From: an uncultured Erysipelotrichaceae bacterium
GTDB taxonomy: Bacteria; Bacillota_I; Bacilli_A; Erysipelotrichales; Erysipelotrichaceae
Direction: 5' to 3'
Assembly: GCA_902795525.1 (NCBI GenBank)
Contig: CADBLN010000004.1
Coordinates: forward strand, 1 to 6,756
DNA length: 6,756 bases
A program made the position numbers and the translations under genes. Numbering within the stretch: the first letter of the stretch is position 1; each line of letters begins with the position of its first letter. Below, piece by piece: positions 1-5,589 of the stretch. The notes under the pieces were generated by a model. That model had not been told where the DNA came from. It saw nothing but the letters and a program-made list of their open reading frames with translations, and did no database searches.

Positions 1-607
1 CAGCTGCCACCAGCCCAGCAATATGTGCCATGTCAACCATCATATAGCAACCCACTTTATCACAAATTTCTCTTACCCTTTTAAAATCAATGATTCTTGA
101 ATAGGCACTTGCTCCAACAACAATTAACTTTGGTTGATATTCCATTGCCTTTTTCTCCAAAGCATCATAATCAATCATCTCAGTTTCTTTATCTACGCCA
201 TAGCTATCAAACTTAAACAGCTTGCCGGAAAAGCTTAATGGATGCCCATGGGTTAGATGCCCGCCACTGCTTAAATCCATTCCTAAAACTCTATCTCCAG
301 GTTCTAGAATGGTGAAATATACCGCCATGTTAGCTTGAGAACCAGAGTGTGGCTGCACATTAGCATGTTCTGCCTTAAAAAGCTGGCACATCCTTTCTCT
401 GGCAACCTCTTCTGCCTCATCTACATATAAGCATCCACCATAGTATCTTTTACCAGGATAGCCTTCCGCATATTTATTTGTTAAGACTGAACCACAGGCC
501 TCCATAATTTCTTTTGAAACATAGTTTTCAGATGCAATTAGTTCTATGTTATGTGTTTGTCTATTTAACTCTTTTTGAATTATTTCTTGAATGAGCTTAT
601 CTTGCAT
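1..607 (-). CDS. glyA: serine hydroxymethyltransferase, N-terminal part (cut by the left window edge)
   Basis: This enzyme is a cytoplasmic PLP enzyme that interconverts serine and glycine while loading or unloading a one-carbon unit on tetrahydrofolate. About 202 residues of an expected 410-415 are present. Family motifs that can be read are IELIASENYVS (21-31), NKYAEGYPGKRYYGGC (44-59, with the conserved Glu at 48), HSGSQAN (87-93), SSGGHLTHG, GASAYSR and VDMAHIAGLVA (191-201). The Asp of the last motif (about 192) contacts the PLP ring nitrogen and its His (about 195) stacks on the cofactor. The Schiff-base lysine lies beyond the edge. The ATG at 607-605 is chosen because it starts the canonical N-terminus and has GAGGT about 10 nt upstream. 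It overlaps the end of the tsaC-type gene by 11 bp, which suggests translational coupling. One oddity is Leu60 in GGCLYVD, where most family members I recall have Glu. The assignment is essentially certain. Confidence 0.97.
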   Translation of the reverse strand, partial: MQDKLIQEIIQKELNRQTHNIELIASENYVSKEIMEACGSVLTNKYAEGYPGKRYYGGCLYVDEAEEVARERMCQLFKAEHANVQPHSGSQANMAVYFTILEPGDRVLGMDLSSGGHLTHGHPLSFSGKLFKFDSYGVDKETEMIDYDALEKKAMEYQPKLIVVGASAYSRIIDFKRVREICDKVGCYMMVDMAHIAGLVAA

Positions 608-1199
608 AGTCTTGTACCTCTTTAAAACTTATCGTTCCTTCTCTTAAGCACTTTAACTGTTCTCCACTGCAATCAATGATAGTACTGGCCACATGTGATA
701 AAGACTTCCCCCTCACAACTCCAGCAATTCTATTATCTAACTGCTGTAAAACCTCTTGATGGCTGTTTCCAGCAGCTTGTCCAGATAAATTAGCGCTGGT
801 AACAAACATAGGTCCAACCTTCCTTAATAGTTTTAGCACAAATGGATCATCAGGAATCCTAATGGCAACAGTATCAAAGCCATTCACATATTCCTTTTTT
901 ATACTGTCTTTTCTCTTCAAAACTAGTGTCAATGCACCAGGCATGAATCTTTCCACTATCTTTCTTTCCCTGTCGCTTATATATGCAACTTCATCTAATT
1001 GCTTGGCATTTGCGACCATTAATGGGAATGGTTTATCAGCATCTCTTCCCTTAGCTTTTTTCATCTTTTCAATAGCTTTTTTGCTGGTATATAAAACACC
1101 GATACCAAAAACAGTATCGGTGGGAAAAGCAACAATTTCATCATTCAACAGGAGACTAACAACATCATTGATATCTTTCTTAAATAACAATTTTGTCAT
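597..1199 (-). CDS. tsaC: L-threonylcarbamoyladenylate synthase, short TsaC/YrdC type
   Basis: This protein makes threonylcarbamoyl-AMP from threonine, bicarbonate and ATP, the first step of the t6A37 modification of tRNAs that read ANN codons. The 200 residues form one YrdC/Sua5 domain. Visible motifs are FPTDTVFGIG (25-34), the KGR nucleotide-binding motif (50-52) followed by KP (56-57), FMPGALTLVL (85-94), VAIRIPD (111-117), TSANLSG (134-140), STIID (172-176) and LREGTIS (184-190). No Sua5 C-terminal domain follows, so this is the short form; B. subtilis YwlC, as I recall, is the longer Sua5 type. The start at 1199 has a perfect AGGAGG at 1210-1205. The stop lies inside the glyA start region, so the pair is probably one transcript. 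Placement next to glyA echoes the ywlC-glyA neighbourhood of Bacillota. The assignment is firm; the choice of symbol (tsaC, ywlC or sua5) is a naming matter. Confidence 0.95.
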   Translation of the reverse strand: MTKLLFKKDINDVVSLLLNDEIVAFPTDTVFGIGVLYTSKKAIEKMKKAKGRDADKPFPLMVANAKQLDEVAYISDRERKIVERFMPGALTLVLKRKDSIKKEYVNGFDTVAIRIPDDPFVLKLLRKVGPMFVTSANLSGQAAGNSHQEVLQQLDNRIAGVVRGKSLSHVASTIIDCSGEQLKCLREGTISFKEVQDYAR

Positions 1200-1220
1200 A
1201 GCAACCTCCTACTATTAACT

Positions 1221-1231
1221 ATTCTAACATA
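1221..1231 (-). promoter_or_regulatory. putative extended -10 promoter for tsaC-glyA
   Basis: On the minus strand the sequence TATGTTAGAAT has the -10 hexamer TAGAAT preceded by TGT, an extended -10 element. I see no good -35. A start about 7 nt downstream would leave a short leader of about 14 nt carrying the AGGAGG at 1210-1205. The upstream MFS gene ends only 58 bp before tsaC and no terminator hairpin separates them, so readthrough is also possible. The 10-mer GTTAGAATAG in this element recurs before the MFS gene. Confidence 0.4.
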
Positions 1232-1257
1232 CATATAACTAAAAGCTTTGTGAAATT

Positions 1258-2394
1258 TTATTTTTTTGTTTGTGCCCAAGTCATTATGGTTGGTATTACC
1301 GCAATTGCCGCAATCGCATATAAGGCGAAGTTAATCCCCATGCTATCTTCTAATAAACCAACTAACAATGGTGCAGATAAAGCACTTCCCCCCATGTAGA
1401 TGGACATCGCAACTTGTTGCCCAGATGTCTTTAAGTGGTCAGGTGATTGAGCATATATTAAATCTTTAGAAAGTACAATCAAAATAGGATAGGTAACCGC
1501 CTGTAAGACACCTCCAATAAACACCCCAAATATAGTTGTGACTTTACCATACAAAATGTATCTGATGGTATATAAGATTCCAGCTAAACCCAATAGCTTA
1601 AATGACCCAATCTTCTTAGCGATTTTATTTGTTCCAAAGAATAATGGCAGCTCTAACATTGCTGCTAGTGCCCAATAATAACCCACTTCCTTCTCTGTTC
1701 CATTTAATGCCCATATTTTATCAACAACCGCATAACTTTGTGTTGTATCCACAATGAAGAACAATAACAAGATCATAACTGTTATCACATATTCCTTATT
1801 GCTAAATAAACTCCTAACTTCATTTAAATCAACCTTGGTTTTATTAAGACCCTTGTTAACATCTTTGATTCCCAAAGCAGCTAAAACCAAAATGATTATC
1901 GACAGCGCAAACCACAAGCCTAATTTAGGATATCCTGTTTTTTCAACCAGGTAAGCGGTAACAGGTGAACCTACTGCCCAACCGATTGATCCAAATGATC
2001 TAATGAATCCAAAGTGTTCTTTGTGATACTCACTTGTTTCAATGGTAATTGAATCTAATAAACCATTCACTATCCTCATGCAACTACCGACGCCCATCAC
2101 CAAGAAGATATGGACCCAGAAATTCTTTTCAATAGTTATGTATAAGAAATAAGTAAACAAGACATATATGAACAGTGTTAAATACCAAAAGATTTTAATT
2201 CTTTTGTATTTATCGCAAAGATATCCAAGCAAAGATTGAAGCAGCATCCCAAAGATTGCTTCTACCACAAAGAAAAGACTTCTCTCAGTTGCGCTATAAC
2301 CTAGTGAAATCAAATAAGTTATAATCAAGCAATATGAGATTGCCTGGGCAAAGAATATTACAAAATATGAAGAATAAAACAATCCCTTTTTCAT
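1258..2394 (-). CDS. major facilitator superfamily transporter, LacY/oligosaccharide-symporter-like
   Basis: This is an integral membrane secondary transporter of 378 residues with about 12 hydrophobic segments, close to the small end of the MFS range. The motif-A loop between helices 2 and 3 reads GYLCDKYKRIK (57-67), a variant of GxxxDRxGRR with Asp61 and basic residues kept. After helix 4 the stretch RSFGSIGWAVGSPV strongly recalls the RMFGCVGWALCAS region of LacY, so I place it near the oligosaccharide/nucleoside:H+ symporter branch (LacY, MFS_1-like). The substrate cannot be read from sequence. The start ATG follows an AAAGGAAAG Shine-Dalgarno at about 9 nt. The reading frame is intact. 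It is divergent from murA and lies upstream of tsaC-glyA on the same strand. It is not part of that conserved neighbourhood in B. subtilis as I remember it, so it is probably an insertion. The MFS call is firm; the subfamily is tentative. Confidence 0.88.
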   Translation of the reverse strand: MKKGLFYSSYFVIFFAQAISYCLIITYLISLGYSATERSLFFVVEAIFGMLLQSLLGYLCDKYKRIKIFWYLTLFIYVLFTYFLYITIEKNFWVHIFLVMGVGSCMRIVNGLLDSITIETSEYHKEHFGFIRSFGSIGWAVGSPVTAYLVEKTGYPKLGLWFALSIIILVLAALGIKDVNKGLNKTKVDLNEVRSLFSNKEYVITVMILLLFFIVDTTQSYAVVDKIWALNGTEKEVGYYWALAAMLELPLFFGTNKIAKKIGSFKLLGLAGILYTIRYILYGKVTTIFGVFIGGVLQAVTYPILIVLSKDLIYAQSPDHLKTSGQQVAMSIYMGGSALSAPLLVGLLEDSMGINFALYAIAAIAVIPTIMTWAQTKK

Positions 2395-2419
2395 CTTAGT
2401 CTTTCCTTTTCTCCACTCT

Positions 2420-2427
2420 ATTCTAAC
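2420..2427 (-). promoter_or_regulatory. putative -10 region for the MFS gene
   Basis: The minus-strand TAGAAT (2425-2420) lies 25 nt before the MFS start and sits in GTTAGAATAG, the same 10-mer found before tsaC. It lacks the TG extension and I see no clear -35, so support is only positional and by the repeat. It lies about 20 bp from the oppositely facing murA -10, so the two promoters are back to back. Confidence 0.3.
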
Positions 2428-2442
2428 TTAATATAGACCAAA

Positions 2443-2453
2443 TATGTTATACT
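2443..2453 (+). promoter_or_regulatory. murA: putative extended -10 promoter for murA
   Basis: TATGTTATACT contains TATACT (5 of 6 to consensus) with TGT directly before it, an extended -10. The -35 position holds AACTTA-like sequence and is poor. A start near 2460 would give a leader of about 19 nt that includes the AGGAGA Shine-Dalgarno at 2466-2471, 7 nt before the ATG. Confidence 0.5.
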
Positions 2454-2478
2454 ATGTTAGCAAATAGGAGAAATAATT

Positions 2479-3738
2479 ATGGAAGAAGTAATTCGCATAG
2501 AGGGTGGTCATCCACTAAATGGAACCATTAAAATTTCAGGCGCTAAAAACGCCACCGTTGCTTTAATACCTGCCTCAGTGCTAGGAACTCAACCAATCAC
2601 ATTATCAGGTATCCCAAATATTTCTGATGTCGCTTCCTTAAAACAATGCCTGGAATATTTAGAAGTTAACGTCAGTAGTGAAAATAATGATGAAATCTTT
2701 ATTGATCCTTCTCACATGATTAATAAACCTCTTAACATAGATGCCGTTAGTAAGCTAAGAGCTTCCTATTACTTCATGGGGGCCTTGCTTGGGAAATACA
2801 AACATGTGGAAATCAAAATGCCTGGTGGCTGTAATTTAGGACCTCGTCCAATTGATTTACACCTTAAAGGCTTTGAAGCACTTGGAGCTAGAATTGAATA
2901 TGTAAATGATTCTTACATCATTACAGCAGATAGATTAAGAGGAAATAGAATTTACTTAGATATCTCCAGCGTTGGAGCAACCATCAACATAATTATGGCT
3001 GCAGTATACACTGAAGGTAGAACCATTATAGAAAACGCCGCAAGAGAACCAGAAATAATTGACATCATCACCCTTTTAAACAAGATGGGTGCTAACATCA
3101 AAGGTGCGGGTACAAATGTCATTACCATTGACGGTGTTACCCAATTAGGTGGCTGTTTCCATGAAATCATTCCAGATAGAAGCGAGGCTGGAACTTTCAT
3201 GATCATTGCGGCAGCTATGGCAGGACACGTTACTCTTGAAAACGTCATTCCTTATCACTTAGATGCTTTAATGAGTAAGTTAAAAGAATCAGGTGTGCAC
3301 ATTGATGCTAAGATTGATTTTGTTGATATCTACAGTTCTAACAATCTTAAAGCTGTAGATTTAAAAACGGCACCTTATCCTGGTTTTGCCACTGACTTAC
3401 AAGCACCTTTAACGGCTTTATTAACACAAGCTGAAGGAAAATCACATATAACTGAAACAATTTATCCTGAAAGATTCAAACATTGTGAGCAGCTAAATAA
3501 GATGAAAGCTAATACTTCAATTAAAATCCCAACCGCAACAATCATCGGTAAAACGCCACTGGTTGGATGTGATGTTACCGCTACCGACCTAAGATGCGGG
3601 GCTGGATTAGTAGTGGCTGGTTTATTAGCTGAAGGAGTAACCACAATTCATGATATCTATCATATTGATAGAGGCTATGAAAACCTTGATGGTAAATTAA
3701 AAGAAGTAGGCGCAAAAATATGGAGAGAAACAATTTAA
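2479..3738 (+). CDS. murA: UDP-N-acetylglucosamine 1-carboxyvinyltransferase (MurA/MurZ)
   Basis: This enzyme transfers enolpyruvate from PEP to UDP-GlcNAc, the first committed step of peptidoglycan precursor synthesis in the cytoplasm. Its 419 residues match the normal length of this EPSP-synthase-fold enzyme. Active-site residues are all present: Lys23-Asn24 in ISGAKNA, Arg94 in KLRASYY, the catalytic Cys118 in MPGGCNLGPRPIDLHLKG, Asp306 in GFATDLQAP, Asp370 and Arg372 in ATDLRCGAGL, and Arg398 in YHIDRGYE. Cys rather than Asp at 118 predicts a fosfomycin-sensitive enzyme. Many Bacillota carry two copies (murA and murZ). The nearby rpmE points to the murZ/murAB position of B. subtilis, but a single window cannot show whether a second copy exists. 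The ATG follows AGGAGA at 7 nt. The stop overlaps the next gene by 19 bp. The assignment is certain; the paralogue is not. Confidence 0.97.
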   Translation: MEEVIRIEGGHPLNGTIKISGAKNATVALIPASVLGTQPITLSGIPNISDVASLKQCLEYLEVNVSSENNDEIFIDPSHMINKPLNIDAVSKLRASYYFMGALLGKYKHVEIKMPGGCNLGPRPIDLHLKGFEALGARIEYVNDSYIITADRLRGNRIYLDISSVGATINIIMAAVYTEGRTIIENAAREPEIIDIITLLNKMGANIKGAGTNVITIDGVTQLGGCFHEIIPDRSEAGTFMIIAAAMAGHVTLENVIPYHLDALMSKLKESGVHIDAKIDFVDIYSSNNLKAVDLKTAPYPGFATDLQAPLTALLTQAEGKSHITETIYPERFKHCEQLNKMKANTSIKIPTATIIGKTPLVGCDVTATDLRCGAGLVVAGLLAEGVTTIHDIYHIDRGYENLDGKLKEVGAKIWRETI

Positions 3739-4523
3739 AAGATAAAATCCAAGATGTGCTAATTTATGAAGGAACGGATTATAATGATGTACCCATTAGA
3801 ATTTATGATAGTGGGCAAGCTTACCAATCCGCTTCTTTTTTATCTGAAGAAGACAAGTACGAGCTAGTCTTTGAATACATGAAACAATTCAACAGAGCCA
3901 TTGAATTAAAACCCGACGCCTCTAGTATTCTTCTTTTGGGAGGGGCTGGTTATGCTTATCCTAAATATGTTTTATCTCACTATCCAAGAATCAAAATTGA
4001 TGTTGTAGAGATAGATCCAATGGCTATTGAAACAGCCAGACAATTCTTCTTTTTAGATGATTGTTTTAACGAGTTTGGACAAGATAATTTTACTAATATT
4101 GTTGATGATGCTAAAAACTACTTGGAAAACAATACTAAACAATACGACATTATCATCAATGATGCTTTTGTAGAATTGGAACCAGTTTTTGACCTTCTAA
4201 CCATTCAAGCAATCACTACAGCCAAACAATCTCTAAACAAAGATGGTATTTATGTATTTAACTTACCAGGATATAAAAAACTTGAAACTACAGAATACAT
4301 CAAAGATGTCACCAAGACTCTAGAACAAGTCTTCAAATACGTGTTAATCTTTAGAGCTTTCAACTATAAATACCTAAGAAGTGGTAACTATATAGTTCTA
4401 GCAAGTGATAAATATGATCAAATGCACGATATGTTGGAGCTAGATAATAGCCAAGGGACAATCATAACAAAAGACAGCATCCAAGAAACCAAAAAGAAAT
4501 TTTATGAATTTGTTAATTATTGA
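3720..4523 (+). CDS. spermidine-synthase-fold protein of unknown role
   Basis: This is a 267-residue cytoplasmic protein with a Rossmann nucleotide-binding domain of the spermidine synthase/class I methyltransferase kind. It shows LLLGGAGYAYP (71-81) in place of the usual GGGxG loop, VVEIDP (95-100) whose acidic residue should bind the ribose of SAM or decarboxylated SAM, DDA (129-131), and INDAF (146-150) followed by a Pro and LLT (159-161). That D-A-F...P...LLT pattern is typical of orphan SpeE-like proteins rather than genuine spermidine synthases, whose active site reads D-S-T-D-P. Neither polyamine synthesis nor methyl transfer can therefore be asserted. The ATG at 3720 lies inside the murA end (19-bp overlap, other frame) with only a modest GTAGG Shine-Dalgarno 9-10 nt before it. 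It therefore probably depends on coupling to murA translation. It ends in tandem stops TGA-TAG. The fold is confident and the function open. Confidence 0.85.
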   Translation: MERNNLKDKIQDVLIYEGTDYNDVPIRIYDSGQAYQSASFLSEEDKYELVFEYMKQFNRAIELKPDASSILLLGGAGYAYPKYVLSHYPRIKIDVVEIDPMAIETARQFFFLDDCFNEFGQDNFTNIVDDAKNYLENNTKQYDIIINDAFVELEPVFDLLTIQAITTAKQSLNKDGIYVFNLPGYKKLETTEYIKDVTKTLEQVFKYVLIFRAFNYKYLRSGNYIVLASDKYDQMHDMLELDNSQGTIITKDSIQETKKKFYEFVNY

Positions 4524-4532
4524 TAGAAAAAC

Positions 4533-4561
4533 TTGAATTCCCTTTATTATTATGTTAGATT
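4533..4561 (+). promoter_or_regulatory. rpmE: putative promoter of rpmE
   Basis: TTGAAT (4533-4538) and TAGATT (4556-4561) are separated by exactly 17 nt, and the -10 carries a TGT extension in TATGTTAGATT. It is the best two-part promoter in the window. A start near 4568 would give a leader of about 48 nt containing the hairpin at 4575-4599. rpmE can thus be transcribed independently of murA. Confidence 0.55.
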
Positions 4562-4574
4562 ATATGAGCACTTA

Positions 4575-4599
4575 CTTTGGATTCGCAGGTAATCCAAGG
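4575..4599 (+). promoter_or_regulatory. hairpin in the rpmE leader, candidate L31 autoregulatory element
   Basis: CTTTGGATT and AATCCAAGG pair as a 9-bp stem with one G-U, around the 7-nt loop CGCAGGT. It ends 1 nt before the GG of the purine-rich GGAAGGAG at 4601-4608. There is no T tract, so it is not a terminator. Leaders that let L31 repress its own translation are known in other bacteria, for example E. coli rpmE. The placement here fits that idea, but protein binding is inference. Confidence 0.5.
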
Positions 4600-4615
4600 C
4601 GGAAGGAGAAAAATT

Positions 4616-4831
4616 ATGAAGAAAGATATTCATCCAGAATTGTTTGAAACAAAGGTTGTTTGTACATCATGTGGAAATGAATTCACCACACATTCAACTA
4701 AGAAAGAAATCAGAGTAGACACTTGCTCAAACTGTCATCCATTCTATACTGGTAGACAACGTTTCCAAGCTGCTGCTGGCCGTATCGAACAATTCAATAA
4801 GAAATATGGTCTAAAATCAGAACAAGAATAA
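4616..4831 (+). CDS. rpmE: 50S ribosomal protein L31, zinc-binding type
   Basis: L31 is a small protein of the large subunit that helps bridge the 50S and 30S subunits. The 71-residue product begins MKKDIHP, the canonical L31 N-terminus, and contains CHPFYTGRQRF (40-50) and RIEQFNKKYGL near its end. Four cysteines form a zinc site: C16 and C19, then C37 and C40. The zinc-binding form, as opposed to the cysteine-free zinc-independent form, is typical of zinc-replete growth. The first pair is spaced CxxC, whereas the E. coli and B. subtilis proteins I recall have CxC. The ATG at 4616 is preferred over an in-frame TTG at 4577. It has AAGGAG 7 nt upstream, and the TTG version would add 13 residues foreign to L31. 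rpmE follows a hairpin leader and precedes a strong terminator. Confidence 0.97.
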   Translation: MKKDIHPELFETKVVCTSCGNEFTTHSTKKEIRVDTCSNCHPFYTGRQRFQAAAGRIEQFNKKYGLKSEQE

Positions 4832-4835
4832 CATT

Positions 4836-4869
4836 AAGGTAACGATTAATTCGTTACCTTTAATTTTTT
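4836..4869 (+). terminator. intrinsic terminator after rpmE, shared by convergent genes
   Basis: AAGGTAACGA (4836-4845) and TCGTTACCTT (4851-4860) form a perfect 10-bp stem around the 5-nt loop TTAAT. The plus strand continues TAATTTTTT, a good U tract, so it ends the murA-rpmE run. On the minus strand the tail AATGTTATTCTT is weaker but U-rich, so it may also stop the small-membrane-protein operon. The stop codon of that operon's last gene (4848-4846) lies in the loop. Confidence 0.85.
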
Positions 4870-5151
4870 AAAGTATAAGTATTTTGGAAGTAATAAAGCA
4901 ATTGAATAGACTATGGCGTATATCCCAAAAAAAGCAAATAGTATGATTGAAATACCAAATTGAGTATATACATAATCAGCTATACTAGTACCAATGACAA
5001 ATACAAGTAACAAACCATACTTAAGCCACAAACAAAGTGCTTTTTCTTTTGGACCAATTTCCATTTCTTGTTTGTAGTAATATGTGCTTTCATAGTTTCT
5101 ATAAGCTTTTTCCAATGCTGAAGCACAATCAAGAAAATCTCTATTGAGCAT
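4846..5151 (-). CDS. small two-helix membrane protein, paralogue B of a tandem pair
   Basis: I do not recognise this 101-residue protein. It has a polar N-terminal segment of about 38 residues and two hydrophobic stretches, roughly 41-58 and 66-92, then a short basic tail ending KKLKVTN. No signal peptide or enzymatic motif is visible. It is a paralogue of the gene just upstream. Both share Met1, Asn3, Asp8-Cys9, Ala12, Lys15-Ala16, Asn19, Glu21 and Tyr24 without gaps, then EIG, and a late YxKK-type motif. That alignment fixes the start at 5151; an in-frame ATG at 5175 would add 8 residues with no counterpart. AAGGG lies 6 nt before the chosen ATG. It overlaps the upstream gene by 11 bp, so the two are probably translated together, perhaps as partners. 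Its last codons form one arm of the terminator hairpin. Coding status is well supported and function unknown. Confidence 0.75.
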   Translation of the reverse strand: MLNRDFLDCASALEKAYRNYESTYYYKQEMEIGPKEKALCLWLKYGLLLVFVIGTSIADYVYTQFGISIILFAFFGIYAIVYSIALLLPKYLYFKKLKVTN

Positions 5152-5470
5152 TGTTATCCCTTGCCTTCCTTTCAATCTTTTTAGAATAATATAGTTTTTT
5201 TATGAATTCAAAAAACAGTATGATTATTAAAACAAGACCAACTGTTAATAATAGACCCTTAATGACACCTATTTTCACATACGTCCTATCAAATATGAAT
5301 GCACTAATTGTATAAAGAATTATGAGCTGACAATATCTATCATAAAAGTAAATAAACTCTTCCACTAAACCAATTTCGTTAATAACACTATTGAAAGAAT
5401 AACTCTTTTCTTTATTCTTAATAGCCTTACTCATTGCATAAATACAGTCATTGTATTGTGTATTAAACAT
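5141..5470 (-). CDS. small two-helix membrane protein, paralogue A of a tandem pair
   Basis: This 109-residue protein of unknown function is first in a two-gene minus-strand operon. It has a polar N-terminal region (about 1-44) containing NDC (7-9) and a KAIKNKEKSY stretch (15-24), then two membrane segments (about 48-63 and 67-90). The tail is strongly basic, with KKLYYSKKIERKARD, which by the positive-inside rule places the C-terminus in the cytoplasm. With two helices the N-terminus would be there too. Its similarity to the next gene over the first 26 residues and the membrane core indicates tandem duplication and divergence. GGAGGAG lies about 10 nt before the ATG. It is transcribed away from the LysR-family regulator, a classic arrangement for a regulator and its target. 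Possible roles such as envelope stress, small transporter subunits or immunity cannot be separated from sequence. Confidence 0.75.
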   Translation of the reverse strand: MFNTQYNDCIYAMSKAIKNKEKSYSFNSVINEIGLVEEFIYFYDRYCQLIILYTISAFIFDRTYVKIGVIKGLLLTVGLVLIIILFFEFIKKLYYSKKIERKARDNNAQ

Positions 5471-5544
5471 TTATAGGTTACTCCTCCATTGAACTCTATC
5501 TAATTTTATTGAAACAAACTTTTTTTAAAAGGGAATATACTATT

Positions 5545-5562
5545 TTTTCACACGTGTTAAAA
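5545..5562. promoter_or_regulatory. candidate LysR-family operator between the divergent genes
   Basis: TTTTCACACGTGTTAAAA is an 18-bp inverted repeat with 16 of 18 positions symmetric around CACGTG. It contains the T-N11-A spacing (T5547, A5559) typical of LysR-type regulator boxes. It lies 27 bp before the regulator gene and about 75 bp before the small membrane protein operon, and it overlaps the regulator's likely -10. Autorepression and control of the divergent operon are the natural inferences. Confidence 0.6.
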
Positions 5563-5563
5563 T
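5555..5563 (+). promoter_or_regulatory. putative extended -10 promoter of the LysR-family gene
   Basis: TGTTAAAAT gives the -10 TAAAAT (5 of 6) with a TGT extension and no clear -35. A start near 5570 leaves a leader of about 20 nt with GTGGGG at 5577-5582 as a rather weak Shine-Dalgarno. The element is embedded in the right half of the palindrome, so a bound regulator would block it. The facing minus-strand promoter is less clear. TATATT (5539-5534) with TTAACA (5560-5555) has a spacer of only 15 nt, and that -35 also lies in the palindrome. Confidence 0.4.
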
Positions 5564-5589
5564 AATTTTGACACTAGTGGGGTATTTAA

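Noticed and set aside
862..1218. A plus-strand open frame antisense to tsaC
   Set aside because: It mirrors a firmly assigned gene, has low-complexity Ser/Phe-rich content and no recognisable domain. Similar antisense frames over the MFS gene and murA were dropped for the same reason.
4521..4526. TGA-TAG as a hint that TGA encodes Trp
   Set aside because: Trp is written TGG in the genes read and the second stop follows at once. Tandem stops are common under the standard code.
4577..4615. An in-frame TTG start that would lengthen L31 by 13 residues
   Set aside because: The TTG lies within the leader hairpin and has no Shine-Dalgarno. The ATG at 4616 has AAGGAG at 7 nt and gives the canonical MKKDIHP start.
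5152..5175. A longer start (ATG at 5175) for paralogue B
   Set aside because: The extra 8 residues have no counterpart in paralogue A, while the ATG at 5151 aligns position by position and has AAGGG at 6 nt.
5568..5573. A perfect TTGACA before the LysR gene
   Set aside because: A -10 at normal spacing would fall inside the coding start, and no suitable hexamer is there, so it is unlikely to act as a -35.
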